In this document: positions 24,157 to 33,387 of the stretch, piece after piece
Position numbering within the stretch: position 1 is the first letter of the stretch
Layout: the number at the start of each line of letters is the position of its first letter
Source of the DNA: JARRKC01 sp037388505
Lineage (GTDB): Bacteria > Acidobacteriota > UBA6911 > RPQK01 > JAPXNP01
DNA: 64,000 bases
Assembly: GCA_037388505.1 (NCBI GenBank)
Contig: JARRKC010000029.1
Coordinates: 1 to 64,000, forward strand
Direction of reading: 5' to 3'
The notes under the pieces: generated by a model
Seen by the model: only the letters and a program-made list of their open reading frames with translations
Database searches by the model: none
What the model was told of the DNA's origin: nothing
Made by a program: the position numbers and the translations under genes

Positions 24157-24420
24157 TCAAGCAACCTCGAACACCTCTTCCTTCTCATCGTCGCCGGTGG
24201 CGCTGTTGTCCACGCCCCGCAGATCAATCTCCGCAAGACGGGAAGCCTTCAAAGCCCTCTTGTAGTAATGAGGGTGAGAGGCCTTTGTCGCTGTATAAAC
24301 AGCTTCCCAGCAAGTCGGGCAGGTATCAAGGTGAATCAGAAAATCAAGCGTATCGTCTTCCTCGAGCCGATTCTGGAGATATCGCACCAGAGTCTCTCGG
24401 TTACAGTTCTGGGTATTCAT
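24157..24420 (-). CDS. Small zinc-finger (zf-HC2-like) protein
   Basis: The protein has 87 residues from the ATG at 24420, preceded by TTGGAG with eight bases of spacing, a good ribosome-binding site. It has the HxxxCxxC motif of anti-sigma-factor zinc fingers (HLDTCPTC) after a helix LVRYLQNRLEEDDTLDFL. It lacks the membrane helix and sensor domain found in anti-sigma factors, and ends in an acidic tail (DDEKEEVFEVA). No sigma factor gene is adjacent. It may be a soluble anti-sigma-like regulator or a metal-binding protein. The convergent spacer to the DUF420 gene (143 bases) shows no clear terminator. Confidence 0.65.
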   Translation of the reverse strand: MNTQNCNRETLVRYLQNRLEEDDTLDFLIHLDTCPTCWEAVYTATKASHPHYYKRALKASRLAEIDLRGVDNSATGDDEKEEVFEVA

Positions 24421-24564
24421 TGTTGAACTCCAATGTATTAGACAGGTCGATCTCGAGCAAAGTTTCACGGGCTTCGAATTTTCCTGTTTCTATCCGATCG
24501 ACGTATTGAAGATGGATATTAGGAGTTCTGTCACACTTTGGCGTGGATTCAGTCGGGCGCCCAA

Positions 24565-26244
24565 CTACATTTGCTTCCAATTGGGCCCCCCTCCACCTTC
24601 AGGGGGGGTCCACAAGATTACCTGGTAGGGATCGGCAATCTCGCAGGTCTTGCAGTGAACGCAGTTGCTGAAGTTGATGCGCAGACGACCCGTTTTCGTC
24701 TCGGACAGGATCTCATAGACCCCGGCAGGGCAGAAATGCTGGCAAGGATTTCCGTACTCCTCGCCGCAGCGAGTGTCACAGATCGACGGCTCCAAAACCT
24801 TCAGGTGGGAGGGCTGATCCTCTTCATGCGAAGTGTCCGAGTAGTAGACGGAGGTCAGCTTGTCAAAGGTCAAGACCTTATCGAATTCGAGGGATTCCTG
24901 AGCGACCGGTCCGGAGGTGCCGGAGATCCTCTTCATGCACTCGTATCCCGGTGAGATCGAAAGTCGATGCCGAATTCCCCGGCCTCCAGTGAGAAACTGC
25001 AGTCCGGCGCGCAGGAAGCCCGGCACGGCGCCAGCCTGAAAACCCTGCCTGAAATTCCTGACACGGTACAGTTCCCGCGAAGCCCAGGATCGAGCAAATC
25101 TCTTCTGATACGCGCTGAGACTCTGAGAGCTGAAATCGTTCGACTTCAGCGCATCGAAGATCGTTTCCGCCGCCAGGATCCCGGACTTGACTGCCAGGTG
25201 GATCCCTTTCAGACGTTGACTGTTCAGAAAACCCGCCGAATCACCGACGATGATCAAACCGTCGGCATACGTCTGCGGCATCGCCCAATATCCACCCTCC
25301 GGAAGAGCCTTGGCTCCGTAGGAGACCAGCTTGCCCCCTTCAAGATAAGGACGAATGAGCGCATGGGTCTTCCACCGCTGGAGAAGCAGATGAGCGTCGT
25401 TCGACGGATGGGGCGAATCCAGACCGACCACCAGCCCCAAGGCGAGGCGGTTCTCGCGCATCGAGTACAGGAAGCCGCCTCCGAAGTCTTCCGAGTCGAC
25501 CGGGTAGCCAAGCGTATGCAGGACGAGGCCTGGGGGAATGTCTCGACCCGCCTCCCAGAGCTCCTTCACGCCGACCGAGTAGATCTGGGGCTCCCGCTGC
25601 CTACTCAGGTCAAGACGACGGATGGCTTGCTGGGCCAGCGTACCGCGGACACCTTCGGCCAGGACCGTGACTTTGGCAATCACCTCAATGCCCGGCTCGT
25701 AGTTCGATTTCGGTTCACCGTCCCGCCCGACGCCGCTGTCCCCGATTCGGGCGCCTCGTACATGGGGCCCGTCGAAGAGAAGCTCCGCAGCAGGAAAACC
25801 CGGGTAGACCTCGATTTCATGTAGCTCGCAAAGGCTCCCGAGCCACCGGACGAGCCGGCCGAGCGAGGCCACATAGTGACCGTGGTTTCGCAGAGGGGGC
25901 GGGGTCACCGGCAACTTGAACTCGTGTCTGCTGGTCAGAAAATGGACTCGATCTTCGGAGACCGGCGCCTCATAGGGTGGAGCCTCGTCGGAAAGTCCGT
26001 CCAGCAGTTCGTTGAAACCGCGCGGATCCACGACTGCGCCACTCAGGCTATGGGCGCCGACCTCAGCGCCCTTTTCCACGACCAGGATCGACGGTTCCAT
26101 TGGTGTGCCCGGCTGGACGCCGGGCTCGACGTCCCGATTATGACGGGATATCAGTTTGCGCAGCTGGAGTGCCGTACTGAGACCGGCGGGGCCGGCACCG
26201 ACGATCAAAACGTCAACCTCGAGCTGTTCCCTCTCCAGACTCAC
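24565..26244 (-). CDS. Electron transfer flavoprotein-ubiquinone oxidoreductase (canonical)
   Basis: The protein has 559 residues, the usual ETF-QO length. The FAD-binding N-terminus is DVLIVGAGPAGLSTALQL (residues 10-27). The middle has the ETF-QO signatures HSLSGAVVDPRGFNELL and GDSAGFLNSQRLKGIHLAVK. The C-terminal ferredoxin domain has one [4Fe-4S] set, CPAGVYE with NCVHCKTCEIADP, then the family-typical end WTPPEGGGGPNW. It transfers electrons from reduced ETF to ubiquinone or menaquinone at the inner membrane face during fatty-acid and amino-acid oxidation. No ETF genes are adjacent. The only EtfAB in the window is the divergent pair at 8.5-10.4 kb with its own oxidoreductase. Confidence 0.95.
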   Translation of the reverse strand: MSLEREQLEVDVLIVGAGPAGLSTALQLRKLISRHNRDVEPGVQPGTPMEPSILVVEKGAEVGAHSLSGAVVDPRGFNELLDGLSDEAPPYEAPVSEDRVHFLTSRHEFKLPVTPPPLRNHGHYVASLGRLVRWLGSLCELHEIEVYPGFPAAELLFDGPHVRGARIGDSGVGRDGEPKSNYEPGIEVIAKVTVLAEGVRGTLAQQAIRRLDLSRQREPQIYSVGVKELWEAGRDIPPGLVLHTLGYPVDSEDFGGGFLYSMRENRLALGLVVGLDSPHPSNDAHLLLQRWKTHALIRPYLEGGKLVSYGAKALPEGGYWAMPQTYADGLIIVGDSAGFLNSQRLKGIHLAVKSGILAAETIFDALKSNDFSSQSLSAYQKRFARSWASRELYRVRNFRQGFQAGAVPGFLRAGLQFLTGGRGIRHRLSISPGYECMKRISGTSGPVAQESLEFDKVLTFDKLTSVYYSDTSHEEDQPSHLKVLEPSICDTRCGEEYGNPCQHFCPAGVYEILSETKTGRLRINFSNCVHCKTCEIADPYQVILWTPPEGGGGPNWKQM

Positions 26245-26329
26245 ACTCTCATCTCCCCCGACCCGACTTACTCTGACCCGTCGGCCGTGTCAAGCACCGT
26301 TGATCGATCCGCCCCGGGCTCGACCGGAC

Positions 26330-29300
26330 TTAGTCGTCTGCTCGACGGGTCTCGAGGTCCGGGACCGATCGCTCCACGATCCGCGTGTTCCAAGTCCGCT
26401 GATACTGCCGATAGGCGGTGGAGTCGGGATAGTGCTCGTCATCCGGATAAGGGAAGGACGACATGCCGTGAAACGGCAAGGGGCCCACGAAATCCGGCGC
26501 GGCCGAATTCGGATCCATATCCTTTCCGAAGCCGTCCACATAGACGAGATAATCTCTGACCCACCCCTTCGGGAGGACCGGAAGGTCTCGAAGATCGAAA
26601 CTCGCGGCGATTTCATCACCCGAGCGAGTGATCACGAACATGTCGTCCCGATCCTTCAGCAGCGGCAAGACGTTGCCGAAGTGTGTATAGGCTCCCACAT
26701 GGACCTTCCACTCCATCGGCACGAGTTGGTCGTACAGGTAAGCTTTGGGATTGCGTCCATCCGGACTGAAGGGCTTGGGGAATCCTCGATAGTGCAGATC
26801 CGCGCTTTCGGCTGCGAGCCGGTGAATCCGATAGTCGGTCCTCGGGTTGCCGCTTTCGACCAGGATCTGATCCCAGTAGATCTTCATGTTGGTGACGATG
26901 CGAACCAGCCGGGAGGACGACAGGAACTTGCCGGAGAGATCGACCGTCATCGTTTTCGGGAGTCCGGCCGGAAAGCCCATGTGCTCGATGACCGTAACCC
27001 AATGCCCGTTCTCGTCCTGCACCTGCAGGTAGGGGGAGACCAGTTCCACGCCCGCCTGCGAGGCTGCCAGATTACTCGAGCTGTCCGCATAGTCGATCCA
27101 GGCGTTCATCAGGAGTACCGTGTAGTCATTCGAGACGTCACCGAGATCCAGAATCAGGTCGTGGCGATCGGTGTAGCCTTTGAACGGCAGCGTATCCGGC
27201 ACCTCGGGGTAGGTTCGATCGACCTTCTCAATGGTTCTCAAGACATCACGGCCGTGCCCATCGTGGGCCGCGACCGGCAGATGCGGTCGAGATACCGTAA
27301 AAATCTTGAAGGATTGATAGGGCGGTCCCGGCAGGAGTTTCTCATCCGGGAAGACATCGTAACCCGAAGGGTGATCGACGGTTACGAGTCGCAGCTGATC
27401 GAAGAGGATCGTCTCCTCCAACTGGTTGTTCATCGTGATGGAAACACGGCCATTTTTCAGCGCGACGTCCGAACGATTGAGTTTGATGTATTCGTTGGTG
27501 TCCGGGAGCTCATAGATCCCGGGAGCGAGCAGACTCCCATAGGCACTGCCGCCGAGGAAGTCGGTCTGAAACTGGTAGGTCTTCCCGTTCCAAACGTAGA
27601 GGATGGGGCAACTGGTACCTTTCCGATCCAGTTCCTGAATCTCCACGAGCTGGTTGGCGGGCCGATCGATCTCCGACTGCAAGATCCCGTTCGGCCACAG
27701 CAGGCGAATCGCGTCGACCTGCTGATGTTTCCCCAGCCCGAAGTGCAAAAGGGGAGGGTTCTGTGAGAGAAAACCCTGCGCACCGACGGTCTCGTGTCGT
27801 TGCCACAGCCCTCCTGCCTTGGCCTCCGCCTTCACGCCGAGACCATAGCGGTTGCTGCTGTTGCCCACCAGACGAACCTCGATCCAATTGTTCTGGTTGC
27901 CGCCATCATTGCGAAACAGCAGGGGGGCCCTTCCATTGACGTTAACGGCGAAGTCCAGATCGCCGTCCAGATCATAGTCCGCGATACTCAGGCCTCGCAT
28001 CGGAAGGCCTCGGTATCTGTCCAGACCCGTCTCGGCGGAGACGTCTATGAACTTGCCCTCTCGATTCTCAAAGAGGTAGAGATCCCGTCCTCCGCTCAGG
28101 CCCTGCCCCTCCGTTACCAACGGAGTTGAGAGCAGGAGCACGTCCAGATCCCCATCGTTGTCGTAGTCGAAAAACTGAGTACTCAGACCGGGCCGCGAAG
28201 CAAGACCTGTCAAGGCCGGATCCGCCTCGAACTGGTCATGTCCCTGATTGAGCAGGTATTTCGACGTACCGCCTTCCTGAGCAGGCAGCCCGACGTCCGT
28301 GAAGCCGTCCTGATTCAGATCTCCAATACCGGCGGACAGACCCCGGCTCGAGTCTGCGAGGGCCGTCCCACTGATCAGTTTGAACGTTCCATCCCGCAGG
28401 TTGTTGAACAGTTGATTCGGCGCTCCAAAGTTGATGAGCAGAAAGTCGACATCGCGGGAGTTGTCGAAGTCGCAAGGTATGAAACCGGCCGTCCGCAGCG
28501 CTCCTCCTGCCAGATGAGAAGCCTCTCCGACTTCGGTGAAGGTTGCGTTGCCGTTGTTGCGGTAAAGGACGTTGGGCGCTCCGGTCAGATCATTCGGGAA
28601 GCGCACCGGGGTGGAAAAGGAAGTTGGAGGTACCGCGAAATTCGCCACGAAAATGTCGAGATCGCCGTCGTGGTCAAAGTCGACGAACCCTCCGCCCATT
28701 CCCCAGGCGGGATCGCCCGTTCCGGTCTCCTTGGTGACGTCGGCAAATCGACCGTCTTTGAGGTTGTGGTATAGAACGTTCGCCCCGTAGTTCACGAGAT
28801 AGAGGTCCGGGTAACCGTCATTGTCATAATCACCCCAGACGGCTGCCATGGTCCGTCCTGAGTACGTGATTCCGGCGGCATCGGTTCGATCTTCAAAATG
28901 GCCCTTGCCGTCATTGTGGAACAAGGCCCCTCGAGCACCCTGGGGCCCCGCATTGGCCAGGAAGATGTCCATGTGACCGTCCTGGTCGTAGTCGGCGAAG
29001 GACACGCCGGAACCCACAGCGGGGACGAGCGTATCTTCGAACTCCGACAGCGTGGATACGGCCGCCGGCACCTTCCCCGGGCCGCCATGACGGAACCTTA
29101 GACCCGATTCGCCAGCCACCTCAGCAAAGGTCACCTTGATCGGCGCTGCCTCGTTCGGATTCCGCCCGCCGGGGAGAAAGCGCGGAGGAATTCGGTCGAT
29201 GGCGATCGCGTACCGTCCCTGCTCGAGGTACTGGAGTCCAACGGTCGTACTACCGAACAGCCGCTGAAGACGCTGAAACTCCTTCATCTCTGCACGATTC

Positions 29301-29887
29301 CCCTCACGATCTCCGCTGCGATTCAGGGCCATAGCCAGGTTGTAGTGGGCAGAGGCGTTGTAGGGTTCGGCCTCGATGACCTGCCGGAAGTAATCAGCCG
29401 CCTTGGAGTAATCCCGTTCCTGCATAAAAAGGCGTCCGAGGTAGTAGTTCGTCGAAGGATCCCGCGGATCCTGCTCGTGGACCGAGGTGAAAGCATCGAT
29501 GGCTTGCTTGACCTCGTCTTCGTTGCGGTAGATCAGGCCCAGAACGAACAGGGCGTGGATCTCCTTCGGATCCGCCTCCAAGACTCTCCGGGCGGTTTCC
29601 TGAGCCTTCGTGTATTTCTGGTCATAGAAATAGGCGATGGCCAGATTGACCTGCCCCGGAACGACTCCTGAGTCCAGTTCGACCAGCTTTTCGAACTGCG
29701 GGATAGCCTCTTTGAACTTGTACTGATCCAGCAGCGCAACGCCCTTGTTGTTCAGCTGGAGAATCTGAGATGCGAGATCGCCGCCTTCGGCGGACGTGCG
29801 TCGGATACCGAACAGGGCGATGAGGATCGCGAGAGCTGCAATGGCCAGTAGCGAAAGCCGGAGGGGAAGAAACCTCGATCGCTTCAT
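26330..29887 (-). CDS. Giant secreted TPR / FG-GAP (VCBS) / UnbV-ASPIC protein
   Basis: The protein has 1185 residues from the ATG at 29887, where a membrane-spanning signal begins (MKRSRFLPLRLSLLAIAALA); a start 18 codons upstream lacks support. Domains in order are: about five TPR repeats (residues 35-220, e.g. AIDAFTSVHEQDPRDPSTNY); FG-GAP/VCBS beta-propeller repeats with calcium-type DYDNDGYPD and DFDHDGDLD loops (about 265-640); the UnbV/ASPIC domain (IEVRLVGNSSNRYGLGVKAE and LLHFGLGKHQQVDAIRLLWP, about 655-720); and a further 450-residue C-terminal beta-rich region. Such CRTAC1-like proteins are exported or surface-anchored and abundant in acidobacteria; their function is mostly unknown. 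It is followed by the methyltransferase-like/bactofilin genes on the same strand. Confidence 0.9.
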   Translation of the reverse strand: MKRSRFLPLRLSLLAIAALAILIALFGIRRTSAEGGDLASQILQLNNKGVALLDQYKFKEAIPQFEKLVELDSGVVPGQVNLAIAYFYDQKYTKAQETARRVLEADPKEIHALFVLGLIYRNEDEVKQAIDAFTSVHEQDPRDPSTNYYLGRLFMQERDYSKAADYFRQVIEAEPYNASAHYNLAMALNRSGDREGNRAEMKEFQRLQRLFGSTTVGLQYLEQGRYAIAIDRIPPRFLPGGRNPNEAAPIKVTFAEVAGESGLRFRHGGPGKVPAAVSTLSEFEDTLVPAVGSGVSFADYDQDGHMDIFLANAGPQGARGALFHNDGKGHFEDRTDAAGITYSGRTMAAVWGDYDNDGYPDLYLVNYGANVLYHNLKDGRFADVTKETGTGDPAWGMGGGFVDFDHDGDLDIFVANFAVPPTSFSTPVRFPNDLTGAPNVLYRNNGNATFTEVGEASHLAGGALRTAGFIPCDFDNSRDVDFLLINFGAPNQLFNNLRDGTFKLISGTALADSSRGLSAGIGDLNQDGFTDVGLPAQEGGTSKYLLNQGHDQFEADPALTGLASRPGLSTQFFDYDNDGDLDVLLLSTPLVTEGQGLSGGRDLYLFENREGKFIDVSAETGLDRYRGLPMRGLSIADYDLDGDLDFAVNVNGRAPLLFRNDGGNQNNWIEVRLVGNSSNRYGLGVKAEAKAGGLWQRHETVGAQGFLSQNPPLLHFGLGKHQQVDAIRLLWPNGILQSEIDRPANQLVEIQELDRKGTSCPILYVWNGKTYQFQTDFLGGSAYGSLLAPGIYELPDTNEYIKLNRSDVALKNGRVSITMNNQLEETILFDQLRLVTVDHPSGYDVFPDEKLLPGPPYQSFKIFTVSRPHLPVAAHDGHGRDVLRTIEKVDRTYPEVPDTLPFKGYTDRHDLILDLGDVSNDYTVLLMNAWIDYADSSSNLAASQAGVELVSPYLQVQDENGHWVTVIEHMGFPAGLPKTMTVDLSGKFLSSSRLVRIVTNMKIYWDQILVESGNPRTDYRIHRLAAESADLHYRGFPKPFSPDGRNPKAYLYDQLVPMEWKVHVGAYTHFGNVLPLLKDRDDMFVITRSGDEIAASFDLRDLPVLPKGWVRDYLVYVDGFGKDMDPNSAAPDFVGPLPFHGMSSFPYPDDEHYPDSTAYRQYQRTWNTRIVERSVPDLETRRADD

Positions 29888-29937
29888 GCGCCATATTCTA
29901 GCGCACGGAACGTCACCGGTCCCCTGAGCCGAATGGT

Positions 29938-30576
29938 TCACTCGTAAAGGAACAGATACTCCCGGTACCCGTTGCGCAGAAAGAATGAATTGGCAACGCG
30001 GAAACCCGGCATCATGTGGGCGAGCTCGGTCGACTCGTATCGGGGACAGTCACGCAGAACGCTCGACTGACTGACGTAACTCAGGTTCTCGTTGTCCAGA
30101 ATCTTGAACCGATGCGGCACCTCGGGCATGTGCCGATTGGTCGAGATCAGGCTGAACATCAGGGTTCCCTTCCGCGAGAAACGTCCAAGGTGGATCATGA
30201 GGCTCCGGAAGGCCTCACGATCCAGATAGTTCAAAACATCCCAGGCTAGGATGAAATCGAAACGGCAGCTTTTCTGGTAAGGAAGGAGATAAGAAAAGAC
30301 CTTATCGTAGGAGAACCCATCCTCGGGAGACAAGAAATCGAAGGACGTGATCGTCTCGAACAGGTCCTCAATGTAGAGCTTGCAGGAATACTGAGAAAAG
30401 AACTCGACATTTCCGCCAACCGGAGGTCCCAGGTCGAGGATCGTGTACTTCTGCCCTTCTTTGATCTGATGGAACAAAGTGTTCAGGGCCAGCGACTTCT
30501 GGACGGACGACTCGGGGGCTTCCTCGGCGGTTTCAGCTGTGCTCTTTCTGTCCCACCGACGAAACCAGGTACTCAT
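29938..30576 (-). CDS. SAM-dependent methyltransferase-like protein
   Basis: The protein has 212 residues. A Rossmann-type motif I appears as YTILDLGPPVGGNVEFFSQY around residue 45, followed by an acidic residue at the end of strand two (CKLYIEDLFE). An FDFILAWDVLNYLDRE segment resembles motif IV of class I methyltransferases. The glycine loop is unusual (GPPVGGN), so SAM binding is probable but not certain. The first 30 residues are charged and probably disordered. The start overlaps the end of the bactofilin gene by four bases, implying translational coupling. Association with a bactofilin suggests a role at the cell envelope or poles, an inference only. Confidence 0.75.
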   Translation of the reverse strand: MSTWFRRWDRKSTAETAEEAPESSVQKSLALNTLFHQIKEGQKYTILDLGPPVGGNVEFFSQYSCKLYIEDLFETITSFDFLSPEDGFSYDKVFSYLLPYQKSCRFDFILAWDVLNYLDREAFRSLMIHLGRFSRKGTLMFSLISTNRHMPEVPHRFKILDNENLSYVSQSSVLRDCPRYESTELAHMMPGFRVANSFFLRNGYREYLFLYE

Positions 30577-31094
30577 GCCTTCGATGGATTATTGAGTTTC
30601 ATGCCAAGTTGGCCCGGCGACTTCCGATCGTCCTTGTCCTTCTCCCTCTCGGTGCTTGCGCCTGCGGGGGGAATGACGGTAGGTGAAGCCGATTTCGCCG
30701 GAGCGGGACCTTCCATGTCGATGCTTCCCTTGAACTTCGACCCTTCCTCCAGCGTCACTCGGGGAGCCTGGAGATTCCCCCGAACGCTGCCTGACTGTCG
30801 GATGACGATGTTCTCATCTGCAAAAAGATTTCCCTGGACGTTTCCTTCTACGTTGATCGTCTTCCCGTACAGATCGGCTTTGACCTGACCATTCCTCCCG
30901 ACAGTGATGCTGTTGTTCTGCAGTGTGACCTTTCCCTCGACCTTCCCTTGAATCAGAAGATCTTCATCGCCCGCTACGTCCCCTTTTACGACCAGCGAGG
31001 CCCCGATGATGGCTTGCTCTCTTACAGGCTGCGGTCTCACACTCGGTGTCGTTGACATCACTTCCGGCTCCTCTTCATCCGTCTTCTTCCACAT
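30573..31094 (-). CDS. Bactofilin
   Basis: The protein has 173 residues. The central 105 residues are the bactofilin (DUF583) right-handed beta-helix with its regular six-residue rungs: ASLVVKGDVAGDEDLLIQGK, VEGKVTLQNNSITVGRNGQV, ADLYGKTINVEGNVQGNLFA. It is flanked by proline-rich or charged tails (PPAGASTEREKDKDDRK), which are common in the family. Bactofilins polymerise without nucleotide into membrane-associated filaments that position cell-wall enzymes, stalk or chromosome factors. No M23 peptidase, the frequent partner, is adjacent; instead it overlaps the methyltransferase-like gene. Confidence 0.93.
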   Translation of the reverse strand: MWKKTDEEEPEVMSTTPSVRPQPVREQAIIGASLVVKGDVAGDEDLLIQGKVEGKVTLQNNSITVGRNGQVKADLYGKTINVEGNVQGNLFADENIVIRQSGSVRGNLQAPRVTLEEGSKFKGSIDMEGPAPAKSASPTVIPPAGASTEREKDKDDRKSPGQLGMKLNNPSKA

Positions 31095-31168
31095 AGTCCT
31101 TAGGATTCTCCCTCGAAGTTAGTCCTTCATTTCTATAGTGAAGCGGCCGGGCAAGTCAAGGACCGGGG

Positions 31169-32260
31169 TCACACATCCCGGGCGGCCCGACGCGCTGCAG
31201 ATGCCGGTCCAGCGTTAATGACGAAACTCCCTGACAGGATATCGTGCAGACACCGCCTTTCGGGGTCGAAAATCGACCAGAAAAGACCGATAACGGTCAG
31301 ACACGAAGGTAGAAAAAGAATCACCCGCAGCAACACCGAAGTCACGGGCACATCGTCCCTTCGCTCGGCATCGGCCAGAGTGAGCTGTGCTGCGTACATC
31401 CCTGGCGTCTGTCCAGAAAGGAGCAGGAAAAAGACCGAATTGAAGAAGTAGAAACCCAGCGAGAAGAGTATCGCCATCCGCAAGGAGCCGTAGGCGAAGA
31501 AGTCGAACCCGATTCTCCAAGCCGCCACGAGCGCGAGCGACATGCCCAATGCCAGTGGAACGGTGACATCGATGATCCCCGCCAGAAAGCGGGACAGCAG
31601 GATTTCTCTAGAGACGGGAACTCGGACTGCTTCGTCCTCGGGCTGTCCGACGGCGCTGGCCCCGCTTTCGGGATCATCTTCGCCAGCGGCGGGGACTGCG
31701 GTCGTAGACTCGAGTTTCAGTCTGCGCTGGAGCGGCCGTGGAACGGACCCTAAGGCAGGCGCGAGGCCTCGGCTCCGGCTGGCTGCTTCGTCCCGGACCT
31801 TTGGTTGGGTAGACACGGGCTTGGGCTTCCGAGTCTCATCGACCTTCTCTTCCTTCGCCCGTACCGGGTTCGACAGCGGCCGACTCGTCGACGGACGCTT
31901 GAGTTGATACTCGAACAGCCGGGTTTCGGTCTCTCCGATTTGGGGCGTCTTCTCCCTCGCTGAAACCAAACCCTCCGGGGATTTCTCGGGCGCGGCGCCC
32001 GGAGCAGCCTTCCGCTCCCCGCCAGCCTCCTCAGGTTTTGCGGAGCGCTCGTCGAGACGACGCCTCAGTTCCTTGCGCCAGTCGGCGGTCCGCGATTCGA
32101 TCGGGCGCGGCTTGGCATCCAGAACCTCGAAAGCAATCGGACGGTCGACAGGAGGTTCAGGCTCTTCCGTGGTGTTGGATCCGTACTCGGGATCCCAAAC
32201 AATGCCGCAGGAAGGGCACCGACCTTCATTCACGGGAACCTGGCAACGGGGACACAGCAC
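31169..32260 (-). CDS. RDD-family membrane protein with N-terminal zinc ribbon
   Basis: The protein has 363 residues. The N-terminus has paired cysteines (MLCPRCQVPVNEGRCPSCGI) of a zinc ribbon. About 170 residues of charged, proline/serine-rich low-complexity linker follow. The C-terminal 140 residues are an RDD domain: SRFLAGIIDVTVPLALGMSL, a second helix pair around FSLGFYFFNSVFFLLLSGQT, PGMYAAQLTLADAERRDD, and LFWSIFDPERRCLHDILSGS (the third conserved Asp/Arg region). RDD proteins are small inner-membrane proteins of mostly unknown transport function. A similar zinc-ribbon-plus-membrane architecture occurs in the HEAGH protein at 18.6 kb. Confidence 0.88.
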   Translation of the reverse strand: MLCPRCQVPVNEGRCPSCGIVWDPEYGSNTTEEPEPPVDRPIAFEVLDAKPRPIESRTADWRKELRRRLDERSAKPEEAGGERKAAPGAAPEKSPEGLVSAREKTPQIGETETRLFEYQLKRPSTSRPLSNPVRAKEEKVDETRKPKPVSTQPKVRDEAASRSRGLAPALGSVPRPLQRRLKLESTTAVPAAGEDDPESGASAVGQPEDEAVRVPVSREILLSRFLAGIIDVTVPLALGMSLALVAAWRIGFDFFAYGSLRMAILFSLGFYFFNSVFFLLLSGQTPGMYAAQLTLADAERRDDVPVTSVLLRVILFLPSCLTVIGLFWSIFDPERRCLHDILSGSFVINAGPASAARRAARDV

Positions 32261-32285
32261 GGCGCAATGTTAGCACAGAAGAAAG

Positions 32286-32597
32286 TCAGCGTTTCAGTCC
32301 GTCCAGAAGCTGATCGACTTCGTCCGCCTCCAGCAACTGGATCTTCTCGAGTCGTTGAGAAATTCGCTCCAGCTGGGCGAGGTACCGGTCCTTCGTTCCC
32401 GATTCCCGCGCTTGGCGGAGTCTTGCCGCAAAGGCCTCCTGTATTCTCTGCGCGGAATACCCCTCCGGCGCCTTCTGGACCACGGCGTTGGCCACAACAG
32501 CATTGACCAGCTCCAGAGAGTAGTGGCGCAGACTGATTAGAGCTGCCAGACCGAGAACCAGAATCAGAGCCATGGCGATGAGCATCCGCCGCCGCAT
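32286..32597 (-). CDS. Small membrane-anchored protein of unknown function
   Basis: The protein has 103 residues from the ATG at 32597; an ATG four codons later (32585) is also possible. One N-terminal membrane helix follows an arginine-rich start (MRRRMLIAMALILVLGLAAL). The remainder is a predicted helical periplasmic or cytoplasmic domain with heptad-like leucines (YLAQLERISQRLEKIQLLEA, DEVDQLLDGL). Members of this kind are poorly characterised. It lies 25 bases after the RDD protein start on the same strand direction and is divergent from queC with 55 bases between starts, so that spacer must hold both promoters. Confidence 0.65.
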   Translation of the reverse strand: MRRRMLIAMALILVLGLAALISLRHYSLELVNAVVANAVVQKAPEGYSAQRIQEAFAARLRQARESGTKDRYLAQLERISQRLEKIQLLEADEVDQLLDGLKR

Positions 32598-32652
32598 AGG
32601 GACTATTCTCCGCAGAAAGGACGGCGGAATCAAAGTTGGTACAATTCGGGAC

Positions 32653-33345
32653 ATGAGACGGGCGGTATGTCTGGTCAGCGGCGGCATGGACAGTTGTGTC
32701 AGCGCTGCCATCGCGCGGTCGGACGGCTGGGAGACCGCTCTGCTGCACTTCAGCTACGGCCAGCGGACTCAGCGACGTGAGCTGAGGGCGTTTCGGGAGA
32801 TCGTCGACTTCTGGGGGGTTCGACAAAGCATGGTCATCGAGCTTCCGCATTTCCGGTCAATTGGCGGCTCAGCTCTCACCGATCCGGCCATTGCGCTGCC
32901 CGAGGAAGCCCTTGATCAGCCCGGGATCCCTGTGTCCTACGTACCCTTTCGAAATGCCAATCTGCTGGCGGCCGCCACCAGCTGGGCCGAAGTCACTCAG
33001 GCCTCGCGTGTCTATATCGGCGCCGTCGAAGAGGACAGCTCAGGCTATCCGGACTGCCGGGAGACCTTTTTCCAGGCGTTCAACCGAGTCGTCGCGGAGG
33101 GGACGCGACCGGAGACATCCATCGAGATCGTGACCCCCCTGATCCACATGACCAAGGGCGAAATCGTCCTCAAGGGGATCGAACTGTCGGCTCCACTTCA
33201 TCTGACGTGGTCCTGCTACCAGAGCGAGACGGCGGCGTGTGGGCGATGTGACAGCTGCCTGTTGCGTCTTCGGGGGTTTGCGACTGCGGGCGCCAAAGAT
33301 CCTATTCCCTACGTCACTCAATCGGCTTCGGGGAGAGAGTGCTGA
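32653..33345 (+). CDS. queC: 7-cyano-7-deazaguanine synthase QueC
   Basis: The protein has 230 residues from the ATG at 32653; the frame is open 27 codons further up without family similarity. The PP-loop ATP pyrophosphatase motif SGGMDS is at residues 9-14. The C-terminal zinc site is intact with four cysteines (SCYQSETAACGRCDSCLLR). Also present are LHFSYGQRTQRRELRAF and YVPFRNANLLAAATSWAEV with YIGAVEEDSSGYPDCRE. QueC converts 7-carboxy-7-deazaguanine with ammonia and ATP to preQ0, a step in queuosine and 7-deazaguanine DNA modification pathways. No queD, queE or folE is adjacent. The gene is monocistronic in view and convergent with the following long reading frame. Confidence 0.93.
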   Translation: MRRAVCLVSGGMDSCVSAAIARSDGWETALLHFSYGQRTQRRELRAFREIVDFWGVRQSMVIELPHFRSIGGSALTDPAIALPEEALDQPGIPVSYVPFRNANLLAAATSWAEVTQASRVYIGAVEEDSSGYPDCRETFFQAFNRVVAEGTRPETSIEIVTPLIHMTKGEIVLKGIELSAPLHLTWSCYQSETAACGRCDSCLLRLRGFATAGAKDPIPYVTQSASGREC

Positions 33346-33387
33346 CGGAAGATCCCAGGTTCCAGGGCTCCAACGCCCCAAGGGGGG

